DNA of 7,855 nt from Pseudomonadota bacterium (GCA_030641485.1 DAOWHJ010000110.1:1-7855); one strand, 5' to 3'. Positions 1-6,658 are shown, counted from the stretch's first letter. The notes: generated by a model not told the origin, from the letters alone. Numbers and translations: made by a program.

Positions 1-480
1 GCGGACAAGCAGCGTCTGCGTGGAATTGATGATGTGTTCATCGGGAGTTGTATGACCAATATTGGTCACTTTCGCGCGGTTGGCGAGATTTTGCGCGATG
101 AGGGCCAGGTGCCGGTTCGGCTCTGGTTGACACCACCAACCAAGATGGATGCGGAACAGTTGAAAAGTGAGGGCTATTATGCTCTTTTTGGGCAGGCTGG
201 AGCGCGGATAGAAATTCCTGGTTGCAGTCTCTGTATGGGGAATCAGGCTCGGGTCGTTGATGGCGCGGTAGTTTTTTCAACCTCGACCAGAAACTTTGAT
301 AACCGTCTTGGTAACGGAGCAAAAGTGTATCTCGGTTCAGCTGAGTTGGCGGCTGTGAGCGCCCTCTTTGGCCGCTTGCCAACGGTGTCAGAATATCAAG
401 AGATTGTGGGTCGTAAGTTAACTCCGGCAAGGCAGATTGAAGTCTATAAATATCTCGATTTCTCGCAAATACAAGCTTAA
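1..480 (+). CDS. acnB: Aconitate hydratase B, C-terminal fragment (5' end outside window)
   Basis: This is the last 159 codons of a bifunctional aconitase / 2-methylisocitrate dehydratase, which interconverts citrate and isocitrate in the cytoplasmic TCA cycle. The frame is open from base 1, so the gene starts upstream; a full AcnB is about 850 residues. The fragment carries the [4Fe-4S] ligand pattern of the AcnB family: a cysteine in GSCMTNIGH (window residue 17, bases 49-51), then the pair CSLC (window residues 75 and 78) inside IEIPGCSLCMGNQARV. The spacing of about 58 residues fits AcnB, and the sequence around these cysteines separates it from AcnA/IRP-type aconitases. The C-terminus, ending KYLDFSQIQA, is a little shorter than in E. 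coli AcnB but looks complete. No clear intrinsic terminator follows before purB. Confidence 0.95.
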   Translation, partial: ADKQRLRGIDDVFIGSCMTNIGHFRAVGEILRDEGQVPVRLWLTPPTKMDAEQLKSEGYYALFGQAGARIEIPGCSLCMGNQARVVDGAVVFSTSTRNFDNRLGNGAKVYLGSAELAAVSALFGRLPTVSEYQEIVGRKLTPARQIEVYKYLDFSQIQA

Positions 481-483
481 ATC

Positions 484-513
484 TTGACAAGAGTTATTTG
501 GATATGGTATCTC
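484..513 (+). promoter_or_regulatory. Candidate sigma-70 promoter upstream of purB
   Basis: A perfect -35 hexamer TTGACA (484-489) is followed after 18 bases by TATCTC (508-513). The latter is a poor -10 (3 of 6 consensus bases) but is preceded by the extended -10 dinucleotide TG at 505-506. It sits four bases after the acnB stop codon and would give a leader of about 125 bases before purB. This is a by-eye match only; the weak -10 keeps confidence low. Confidence 0.35.
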
Positions 514-604
514 TGGAAGTTGGTCAAAAGTCAGATTCTACGATTGTTTTCAGGGATGTTTTTAACTGAATAACCCCGGCTGGGGCAGTACCCGTAAGAA
601 TCTC

Positions 605-632
605 TAACTATTAACTACTAATTACTGTAATG
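605..632 (+). promoter_or_regulatory. Heptamer repeats overlapping a palindrome just upstream of purB
   Basis: Three head-to-tail heptamers TAACTAT, TAACTAC and TAATTAC (605-625) run into the palindrome ATTAC-T-GTAAT (621-631), ending 13 bases before the purB start. A dyad next to tandem short repeats in a leader could be an operator, but AT-rich sequence throws up such patterns by chance. No known regulator motif is recognised. Confidence 0.25.
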
Positions 633-644
633 GAATGAATTATT

Positions 645-1940
645 ATGATTGAGCGTTATTCGCGTCCGGCCATGAGTCAGGTTTGGAGCGAAGAGAATAA
701 ATTTCAAAGCTGGCTTAAAGTTGAGTTGGCAGTTTGTGAAGTTTTTGCTGAACGGGGAGAGATCCCGCAAGCAGAATGGGAAGAGATTCGTGATAAAGCG
801 GGGTTTGATGTTTCCCGAATTAACGAGATTGAAGCCGAAGTTCGGCATGACGTGATCGCTTTTTTGACCTCCGTTGCAGAGCATATTGGCGCGGCATCGC
901 GTTATGTTCACCTGGGGATGACCTCATCCGATGTTCTCGATACAGCTCTGGCCTTACAGCTCAAGGAGGCCGGGACCATGCTGCTTGAGGGTTTGGATCG
1001 GGTGATGAGCGCGCTTAAAATTAGGGCTTTTGAACTTAAAGAGTGTCCGATGATCGGGCGCTCGCACGGGATTCATGCTGAACCGGTTACGGTCGGGTTG
1101 AAATTTGCGCTTTGGTATGACGAGATGGCGCGGCAAAAAAAGCGTCTTGAAGCGGCGATCACAGACATCTCGGTGGGTAAGATTTCCGGCGCGGTTGGGA
1201 CTTTCGCCAACATTGAACCGGAGATTGAAGAAGCGGTATGTGCCAACCTTGGGCTGCAACCGGCTCCGGCTTCAAGCCAGATTGTGCAGCGCGACCGGCA
1301 CGCCTTCTTCTTTACAACGCTGGCCCTGGTTGCGGCTTCTATTGAGAAGTTTGCGACCGAGATCAGACATCTGCAAAGAACAGAGGTTGGTGAAGCCGAG
1401 GAGTTTTTCCATGCTGGGCAAAAGGGTTCATCGGCGATGCCGCATAAGCGCAACCCGGTTCTCTCTGAGAACCTTTGCGGTTTGGCCCGCTTGGTGCGCT
1501 CGTACTCACTCACCGCAATGGAGAACGTTGCTTTATGGCATGAGCGCGACATCAGCCACTCATCCGCAGAGCGCGTGATTGCTCCCGATGCTACGATCTT
1601 GCTTGATTTCATGTTGCACCGATTTGCCTCAATGATGGAGAAACTGGTTGTCTATCCTGAGAAGATGATGAAAAACCTTGAATTAACCGGTGGTACGATC
1701 TATTCTCAGGGGGTTCTCTTAGCTCTGGCCCGGGCCGGGGTCTCGCGTGAGGATGCCTATCGTTGGGTTCAGCGTAATGCAATGCAGGCGTTCCAGGATG
1801 GGGGTTCGTTTAAGGAATACCTGCTTGGTGATGAAGATGTGGCAAAACATCTTTCAGCCCAGGAGATCAAAGAAAAATTTAGCTTAAGTCACCACATGCG
1901 CCAGGTGCCGACGATTTTTACCCGGGTATTCGGAGAGTAA
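645..1940 (+). CDS. purB: Adenylosuccinate lyase
   Basis: This cytoplasmic, normally homotetrameric enzyme of the fumarase/aspartase superfamily releases fumarate twice in purine synthesis: SAICAR to AICAR, and adenylosuccinate to AMP. The 431 residues match the usual length of the bacterial short-form family (B. subtilis type). The superfamily signature GSSAMPHKRNP is at residues 261-271, holding the mobile-loop serine base (262/263). Active-site histidines are H68 (RHDV), H89 (HLGMTSSD) and H141 (RSHGIHAEP), placed as in the B. subtilis enzyme. The start at 645 gives the typical N-terminus MIERYSRPAM. The ribosome site is weak (GGA at 632-634, 10 bases upstream). The gene lies 53 bases before purC, with no terminator between, so the two are probably co-transcribed. 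Nothing looks truncated or missing. Confidence 0.97.
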   Translation: MIERYSRPAMSQVWSEENKFQSWLKVELAVCEVFAERGEIPQAEWEEIRDKAGFDVSRINEIEAEVRHDVIAFLTSVAEHIGAASRYVHLGMTSSDVLDTALALQLKEAGTMLLEGLDRVMSALKIRAFELKECPMIGRSHGIHAEPVTVGLKFALWYDEMARQKKRLEAAITDISVGKISGAVGTFANIEPEIEEAVCANLGLQPAPASSQIVQRDRHAFFFTTLALVAASIEKFATEIRHLQRTEVGEAEEFFHAGQKGSSAMPHKRNPVLSENLCGLARLVRSYSLTAMENVALWHERDISHSSAERVIAPDATILLDFMLHRFASMMEKLVVYPEKMMKNLELTGGTIYSQGVLLALARAGVSREDAYRWVQRNAMQAFQDGGSFKEYLLGDEDVAKHLSAQEIKEKFSLSHHMRQVPTIFTRVFGE

Positions 1941-1993
1941 AATTAGAGTTATCCGTCTGAGATGATGGGTTAGTAAGGAGATAATTGTAAATT

Positions 1994-2704
1994 ATGGAAC
2001 GCAGAGAGAAACTTTACGAAGGCAAGGCCAAGATTATCTACGCAACGGATGATCCGGACAAGAATATTCTTTATTTTAAAGATGATGCGACCGCTTTTAA
2101 TGGTGCCAAAAAGGGTACTATTATGGACAAAGGGGTGATCAATAATAAAGTTTCGTCGAAACTCTTCCAGATGTTGGCAGAAAATGGAGTTGAAAGTCAC
2201 TTCATAGAACAGCTTTCAGATCGTGAAATGCTGGCTCGAAAAGTTGACATCATGTTGGTTGAGGTGGTTGCGAGAAACTATATTGCTGGCAGTTTGGCAA
2301 AACGGATGGGCAAGAGTGAAGGCGGCAAGCTTGACCGGCCAATTATCGAGTATTACTACAAAGATGACGACCTTAACGATCCGATGATTAATCGCGACCA
2401 TGTCCTGGTCTTTGGTATTGCTACTGCTGAGCAGATTGATAGTGCTCGGGAAACCGCCATTAAGGTCAATAAGATCCTGGGTGACTATCTTTTTGAGCGT
2501 GATATTTTACTGGTAGATTTCAAGCTGGAGTTTGGTGACTATAACGGTAAAATGCTGTTGGCAGATGAAATCTGTCCCGACACCTGCCGTCTTTGGGATC
2601 GTCATACGTTGGAAAAACTTGATAAGGATCGTTTTCGGCGTGAGTTGGGTAATGTTGAAGAGGCTTATCTTGAGGTTTGTCGCCGCGTATGTGGTGAACT
2701 CTAG
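1994..2704 (+). CDS. purC: Phosphoribosylaminoimidazole-succinocarboxamide (SAICAR) synthase
   Basis: It joins aspartate to CAIR with ATP hydrolysis to make SAICAR, which is the substrate of the PurB encoded just upstream; the two genes thus encode consecutive steps. At 236 residues it is a standard single-domain bacterial PurC. Visible motifs are the N-terminal nucleotide-binding stretch KLYEGKAKIIY (residues 6-16), the family signature VEVVARNYIAGSL (89-101), LVDFKLEFG (173-181) and DEICPDTCRLWD (190-202 region). The last motif has Cys194 where the family usually has Ser. The start is supported by AAGGAG (1975-1980), 13 bases upstream, and by an in-frame stop codon at 1988-1990 that rules out a longer N-terminus. 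The stop codon at 2702-2704 overlaps an AGGTG sequence in front of a possible small ORF. Confidence 0.97.
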   Translation: MERREKLYEGKAKIIYATDDPDKNILYFKDDATAFNGAKKGTIMDKGVINNKVSSKLFQMLAENGVESHFIEQLSDREMLARKVDIMLVEVVARNYIAGSLAKRMGKSEGGKLDRPIIEYYYKDDDLNDPMINRDHVLVFGIATAEQIDSARETAIKVNKILGDYLFERDILLVDFKLEFGDYNGKMLLADEICPDTCRLWDRHTLEKLDKDRFRRELGNVEEAYLEVCRRVCGEL

Positions 2705-2708
2705 GTGT

Positions 2709-2819
2709 ATGTTGGGCCCCGCAGGAAGTGCCCTTGGGGTATGCTTTATTTTCGAAAAATGTCTCAATCTTGATGCCATCAATCTTAGAAAAAAATTCTA
2801 TTTACAGAAAGTCTCTTAG
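2709..2819 (+). CDS. Possible 36-residue small ORF filling the purC-aroB gap
   Basis: An ATG at 2709 opens 36 codons that end in TAG at 2817-2819, so the frame occupies nearly the whole 115-base gap between purC and aroB. The peptide begins MLGPAGSALGVCFIF and ends KKFYLQKVS; I recognise no family. Both junctions look alike. The purC stop TAG overlaps AGGTG (2703-2707), placed 3 bases before this ATG, and the small ORF's own stop TAG overlaps AGGTG (2818-2822), placed 3 bases before the aroB ATG. This would suit translational coupling. Against it: no homology is evident, the first spacing is short, and the frame is open from inside purC by chance (from 2532). It could equally be non-coding leader. 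Confidence 0.2.
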   Translation: MLGPAGSALGVCFIFEKCLNLDAINLRKKFYLQKVS

Positions 2820-2825
2820 GTGAAA

Positions 2826-3935
2826 ATGCCGTTTCATAAGTTGACAGTTTCACTCGAGTCTAGAAGTTACCCAATTCATATTGGGGCTGGTCTGACAGCA
2901 AGTAAATCTGCAGCCCAAATTGTGCCGCGTCTGCGCGGTCAGCATGGGGTCGTGGTCACCAATACGACTATCGCACCACTCTATCTTGACCGGGTGCAGA
3001 AATGGCTTCGTGCGGCCGGTTACGAGAGTACGGCAATTATTTTGCCGGATGGTGAAAAGTATAAGAGCCATGAGACCCTGCTCAGCCTTTATCAGAATAT
3101 GTTCAGGGCTGGTCTGCAGCGCAACTCCTTTGTCTGTGCCTTGGGCGGCGGTGTGATTGGTGATCTCTCAGGTTATGCCGCAGCAACCTATATGCGTGGG
3201 GTCGACCTGTTGCATATCCCGACCACCATCTTAGCTCAGGTAGATAGTGCGATCGGCGGGAAGAATGGGGTTAATCTGGAGGCTGGAAAAAATTTTATCG
3301 GAACTACCTATCAGCCTCGGGTCGTAATTTCAGATGTTGACTTTATCGAAACTCTGTCCGAGCGGGAAATTCTTGGAGGTTTGGGTGAAGTCATCAAGTA
3401 CGGCCTCTTGGCCGGGGATGATTTTATCTCCTTTCTCGAGATGAATAAAAGTGAGATCTTAGCCCGTGATCCTCGCTGTCTGGCAACTATGATTCACTTC
3501 TGCAGTCGGATTAAAGCCGATTACGTGGTGCGAGACGAGTATGATCGTTTAGGTGTGCGCGCCGCCTTGAATCTTGGTCATACGGTAGGGCATGCTCTGG
3601 AAAAATTATTTGATTATCAGAAGTTTACTCATGGTGAGGCTGTAGCGATCGGTCTGGTTGCTTCACTGGTGCTGGCTCATGATATGAACCTGTTGACTGA
3701 GGTGGCTTTAGAAAGATCTCTACAGTTACTTAGGGCTTTCGGTCTGCCGATGCAGATTCCAGAGGCGGCTGATGTTGATGAGATGATTGCACTTATGCGG
3801 CGCGACAAAAAGGCTGAGAACGGCTTGTCTATGGTTCTTCTGAAAGCCTTAGGGGACCCCCATCTCGAAAATGATATTGACCCTGTAAGACTGAACCGGG
3901 TATTGACTAAATGCAAAAAATCTCAACTCTTGTAA
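2826..3935 (+). CDS. aroB: 3-dehydroquinate synthase
   Basis: It converts DAHP to 3-dehydroquinate, the second step of the shikimate pathway to aromatic amino acids, folates and quinones; it is cytoplasmic and uses NAD+ and a divalent metal. The protein is 369 residues from ATG 2826. I prefer this start because AGGTG (2818-2822) is well placed before it; an in-frame GTG at 2820 would add two residues but overlaps that ribosome site. Key motifs (numbering from 2826) are the glycine-rich NAD+ site ALGGGVIGDLSGYAA (105-119), PTTILAQVDSAIGGK (133-147), and metal ligands Glu188 (GGLGEVIKYG), His252 (NLGHTVGHALE) and His269 (THGEAVAIG). RRDKK near residues 325-329 supplies conserved basic residues. 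The length is normal for the family and all key residues are present. A hairpin covers its stop codon. Confidence 0.97.
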   Translation: MPFHKLTVSLESRSYPIHIGAGLTASKSAAQIVPRLRGQHGVVVTNTTIAPLYLDRVQKWLRAAGYESTAIILPDGEKYKSHETLLSLYQNMFRAGLQRNSFVCALGGGVIGDLSGYAAATYMRGVDLLHIPTTILAQVDSAIGGKNGVNLEAGKNFIGTTYQPRVVISDVDFIETLSEREILGGLGEVIKYGLLAGDDFISFLEMNKSEILARDPRCLATMIHFCSRIKADYVVRDEYDRLGVRAALNLGHTVGHALEKLFDYQKFTHGEAVAIGLVASLVLAHDMNLLTEVALERSLQLLRAFGLPMQIPEAADVDEMIALMRRDKKAENGLSMVLLKALGDPHLENDIDPVRLNRVLTKCKKSQLL

Positions 3936-3942
3936 GTTGAGA
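3915..3942 (-). terminator. Hairpin over the aroB stop codon with the T-run on the minus strand
   Basis: Bases 3921-3928 (TCTCAACT) pair perfectly with 3935-3942 (AGTTGAGA), an 8-bp stem around the loop CTTGTA that contains most of the aroB stop codon. Six A's (3915-3920) lie immediately upstream, so a minus-strand transcript would show stem then TTTTTT, an intrinsic-terminator layout. On the plus strand only AAAATTCTGG follows, so it would be a poor terminator for aroB. No minus-strand gene lies just beyond it. Confidence 0.45.
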
Positions 3943-3998
3943 AAATTCTGGTTTCATTTTACCTTTAACGAAACACTAGCCATTAATAATAAAAATCT

Positions 3999-4730
3999 AT
4001 GGAATCAACTTCTCAAGTTTCGCTGCTGATCGCCTTTATGGCCGGGATATTGTCTTTTATCTCACCCTGTGTTTTGCCTCTAATCCCCTCATACCTGACC
4101 TATATCACCGGGATTTCATTTGATGATCTAGTTGACAACCGGAGTAAATCGGTACGGCGGCGCACTCTTTTTCACTCCCTCTTTTTTATATTAGGCTTCA
4201 CTTTGGTTTTTGTTGCCTTAGGGGCTTCGGCAACCTATGTCGGGAACTTCTTTCAGGAGAATCAAGAGCTGATCCGGCGGGCAGGGGGCGTGATTGTCAT
4301 TCTTTTAGGTATTCATATTACCGGAGTTATTAAACTCAATTTATTAGAGCGTGAGAAACGCTTTGAGTTTAAGAACAAGCCCTTAGGTTATCTAGGCTCA
4401 GTTCTGGTTGGAGTTGCATTTGCCGCTGGGTGGACGCCCTGTATCGGGCCGATTTTAGCGAGTATTCTGCTCTATGCCAGTACCTCTGAGAATGTCGGCA
4501 GCGGCATCATCCTGCTGGTAGCATATTCTTTGGGGTTGGGACTGCCGTTCCTAGTTTCGGCCTTGGCATTTAACTCTTTTTTAACCTATTTTTCGCGCTT
4601 TAATCGCTACTTGAGAGTTGTGAGTATCGTTAGTGGTATATTTCTAATCATTATAGGTTTGTTGCTGGTGTTCGATTATCTTTCCATCCTTTCACAGTAT
4701 TTAAATATGTGGCTGCCGAAAACCGGCTGA
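3999..4730 (+). CDS. ccdA: CcdA-type thiol-disulfide transmembrane electron carrier
   Basis: This is an inner-membrane protein of the CcdA / DsbD-beta family, which moves electrons from cytoplasmic thioredoxin to periplasmic thiol proteins, typically for cytochrome c maturation. The 243 residues fit CcdA (about 230-250) rather than full DsbD. There are six likely membrane helices (about 8-35, 57-82, 93-112, 132-162, 165-193, 204-236). The two redox cysteines sit in the family motifs SPCVLPLIPSYLTYITG (Cys24) and AAGWTPCIGPILASIL (Cys148). A basic loop (RSKSVRRR, about 48-55) lies between helices 1 and 2. The start is chosen because the next ATG falls inside helix 1, yet no Shine-Dalgarno is visible in the AT-rich 20 bases upstream. 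No TlpA/ResA-like thioredoxin or Ccs gene is next to it here, so its exact partner is unknown. Confidence 0.92.
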   Translation: MESTSQVSLLIAFMAGILSFISPCVLPLIPSYLTYITGISFDDLVDNRSKSVRRRTLFHSLFFILGFTLVFVALGASATYVGNFFQENQELIRRAGGVIVILLGIHITGVIKLNLLEREKRFEFKNKPLGYLGSVLVGVAFAAGWTPCIGPILASILLYASTSENVGSGIILLVAYSLGLGLPFLVSALAFNSFLTYFSRFNRYLRVVSIVSGIFLIIIGLLLVFDYLSILSQYLNMWLPKTG

Positions 4731-4752
4731 TATTCAAAAGGTTGAATGATCT

Positions 4753-4935
4753 ATGAATAAAATTATTATTCCCATACTTGAAGTATTAGGTTTTTTCCTT
4801 GCCGTTTGCGGGATCGCTCTGTGGTTGATTCACGATCTTTATGTTATCGCAACCGTGCTGATTGGGGTCGGTGGAGTGATGGTGCTTGTTGGGATGTGGA
4901 TTGAAAAAAAATATGTTGGATATTACGAAGACTGA
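4753..4935 (+). CDS. Small two-helix membrane protein, family not recognised
   Basis: The 60-residue protein is almost entirely two hydrophobic segments (about residues 3-27 and 30-49) joined by a short turn around HDLY, with a charged tail IEKKYVGYYED. It is probably a small inner-membrane protein with both ends on the same side. The start has AAAAGG (4736-4741) 11 bases upstream, and the gene begins 22 bases after ccdA, which suggests co-transcription and perhaps a link to CcdA. I do not recognise a family and assign no function. It is probably real because of its membrane pattern, ribosome site and tight fit in the gene run. Confidence 0.7.
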   Translation: MNKIIIPILEVLGFFLAVCGIALWLIHDLYVIATVLIGVGGVMVLVGMWIEKKYVGYYED

Positions 4936-4936
4936 T

Positions 4937-4965
4937 TAGCTGATTCCCGCACCATCTAGCTGATT
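4937..4965 (+). repeat. Direct repeat TAGCTGATT x2 before the HEAT-REC gene
   Basis: TAGCTGATT occurs at 4937-4945 and 4957-4965, a 20-base period close to two helical turns. A further CTGATT lies at 4932-4937 over the upstream stop codon. The pair fills much of the 55-base gap before the next gene and could be a regulator site, but no known motif is recognised. Confidence 0.3.
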
Positions 4966-4990
4966 TTATGAAGTTCTTAGGAGTTTTGAA

Positions 4991-6637
4991 ATGGCAAAGA
5001 TCAAAGCCGCATCATTTATTAAAGAGATAAAAAATAATATTGTTGAAAAAGATGCTGTGAAAGCGGAAATAGTACTGTCTCACATAGTTGAGATGGAACT
5101 TGCTGTTCAAAAAGAGGCGCTTGATCTCTTCTGGCAGAGCCCGGCAGAGTTTGCAATTCCACTACTGGCTGCTGTGCTTGATCGCTACCCTTACCTGTCA
5201 AACTCTTTTCCTGAAATCAAAGAACATCTTGTGGCCAAGATTCTTGAAGCACCAAGTGTCTACCTCGAAATTCTTCAGGATGAAAAATCAGATAGTCGTG
5301 GTTATTTGATTGAACTGGCGGGTGAAATTGGGTTTGATGATGCCTACCATATCTTGATGGCACTTCTGATTAATGAGAAAGATCATGATCTTTTATTGAA
5401 GATTATAACTGCGCTAGGGGAAATTGGCGACTCGGGGGCTGCTTCAAATATCGCGGAGCTTCTTTATACTGATGATGACGATCTGGTTGAGGCGGCTGTG
5501 ACTGCTCTGGGGCAGTTGGGCTCAGCTACTGCTATTCACAGGCTTTCAGAAAAACTCGGCTATAAAAAAGAGCTGGATTTTGCCATATTAGATGTGTTCA
5601 TGAATGTTCAATCACATGAGGCCATTAAAAAACTTAACCAGACTTTGACTTCACACCATGCCCATGTGCGCTCGACCGGTAAGGAAAAACTGATTTTGTT
5701 AGGGAGCAAGGCTCTGCCGATCCTCTCAGAAAACCTGCTTCAGGGTGATCCTGACCTTTTGATTCATACGCTTAATGTAATGGGTGACATGGGGGATGAG
5801 GGTGCGATACCGGCGATTCGAAAACTTATCCATAATCAGCCTCGTGATGCCAACGTGAGATTTGCAGCTTACGAAACCTTAGGGCGTTTGCCGTTGACCA
5901 AAGGCGCTTATGTGTTGGCCGCTGGCCTGCATGACCCGGTTGATAATGTTCGTTCTGCAGCTGCGACTGCGATTGATAGTAACTATAATGAGATTTTAGC
6001 TGCCGGGCTTAAGAATATGGTCCGGCTTGCGGATGATGAGGCGACTGATTTGGTTCGGACGATCATGTCAACCCAAAGCGGTACCATCTTTCTCGATCTT
6101 TTAGAGATTGATTTTTTTCGTAAACTTGCGTTTGAATTTTTGGGTAAGAAGGCCCATGCAGATGTTCGTGACTTCTTTGTTGCGATCCTTAAAGAGAATG
6201 GTTTTGTGGATGAGGTTGCAGCTTTGGTTGGTGATGATCAGGAAACCAAGGGTCACCCCGCAGAGGAAGTTCCACGGAAGCGGGTTGTTGCAATTGATGA
6301 TTCCAAGATGATTCTTGGAATCTTTAGAAGTATGCTGCATGCGTTGGGCTATGAACCTTTTATTTTTATCGATCCTGAAGTTGCGGTTGAAGAGGTCTTT
6401 AAGTTAAAACCAGATGCAGTTTTAACTGATCTGAATATGCCGGGGATTACAGGTATTGAAGTAACCCGAAGAATTCGAGAGAAGTTTAGTAAGGATGAAT
6501 TGCCAATTATTATGGTTACAACCCAGAACGAAAACCAGGATAATGAGGCTGCAAAAGCCGCCGGGGTTAGCGATATATTACATAAGCCATTTACTAAAGA
6601 GGGAATTGGTGAGGCTTTAGCCCGATATCTGGGATGA
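4991..6637 (+). CDS. HEAT-repeat protein with C-terminal response-regulator receiver domain
   Basis: The 548-residue soluble protein has no signal peptide or membrane helix. Residues about 1-410 are alpha-helical with HEAT/PBS-lyase-like repeats. The clearest copies show the A-LG-IGD-A pattern: ITALGEIGDSGAASNIAELL (139-158), VTALGQLGSATAIHRL (170-185), LNVMGDMGDEGAIPAIRKL (261-279), then NVRFAAYETLGRL and NVRSAAATAI at 288-328. A polar linker (about 414-429) leads to a full CheY-like receiver (430-548) with acidic pair Asp436/Asp437, phospho-acceptor Asp480 (LTDLNMPG), Thr510/Thr511 and Lys532 (HKPF). All catalytic receiver residues are present, so it should be phosphorylatable. HEAT repeats usually bind protein partners, so phosphorylation may control such binding; that is inference. 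The start has a good TAGGAG (4978-4983) 7 bases upstream. It ends convergent to cheR, so a chemotaxis kinase is a plausible but unproven phosphodonor. Confidence 0.9.
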   Translation: MAKIKAASFIKEIKNNIVEKDAVKAEIVLSHIVEMELAVQKEALDLFWQSPAEFAIPLLAAVLDRYPYLSNSFPEIKEHLVAKILEAPSVYLEILQDEKSDSRGYLIELAGEIGFDDAYHILMALLINEKDHDLLLKIITALGEIGDSGAASNIAELLYTDDDDLVEAAVTALGQLGSATAIHRLSEKLGYKKELDFAILDVFMNVQSHEAIKKLNQTLTSHHAHVRSTGKEKLILLGSKALPILSENLLQGDPDLLIHTLNVMGDMGDEGAIPAIRKLIHNQPRDANVRFAAYETLGRLPLTKGAYVLAAGLHDPVDNVRSAAATAIDSNYNEILAAGLKNMVRLADDEATDLVRTIMSTQSGTIFLDLLEIDFFRKLAFEFLGKKAHADVRDFFVAILKENGFVDEVAALVGDDQETKGHPAEEVPRKRVVAIDDSKMILGIFRSMLHALGYEPFIFIDPEVAVEEVFKLKPDAVLTDLNMPGITGIEVTRRIREKFSKDELPIIMVTTQNENQDNEAAKAAGVSDILHKPFTKEGIGEALARYLG

Positions 6638-6658
6638 TGGTTGCTTAAATATAGGTAC

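Noticed and set aside
504..569. 21-codon ORF in the acnB-purB gap, possible leader peptide
   Set aside because: It has no well-placed Shine-Dalgarno and its start lies inside the candidate promoter, so a transcript from that promoter would not carry it.
574..585. CCCC-GGCT-GGGG hairpin after acnB as a terminator
   Set aside because: The stem is only 4 bp and no T-run follows on either strand.
481..644. Purine riboswitch or ZTP (pfl) motif upstream of purB
   Set aside because: I looked for the conserved cores of these motifs and could not find them; only short repeats and a small hairpin are present.
1073..1612. Long open frame (179 codons) on the minus strand inside purB
   Set aside because: It lies wholly within the confidently identified purB, encodes a low-complexity Ser/Ala/Arg-rich peptide with no recognisable domain, and is a shadow of purB codon bias. 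The same applies to 38-490 (-) under acnB and the other overlapping frames.
1..3935. acnB-purB-purC-aroB as a novel metabolic gene system
   Set aside because: These are standard housekeeping enzymes from unrelated pathways lying next to each other. Only purB and purC share a pathway, and nothing in the sequence implies a new joint function.
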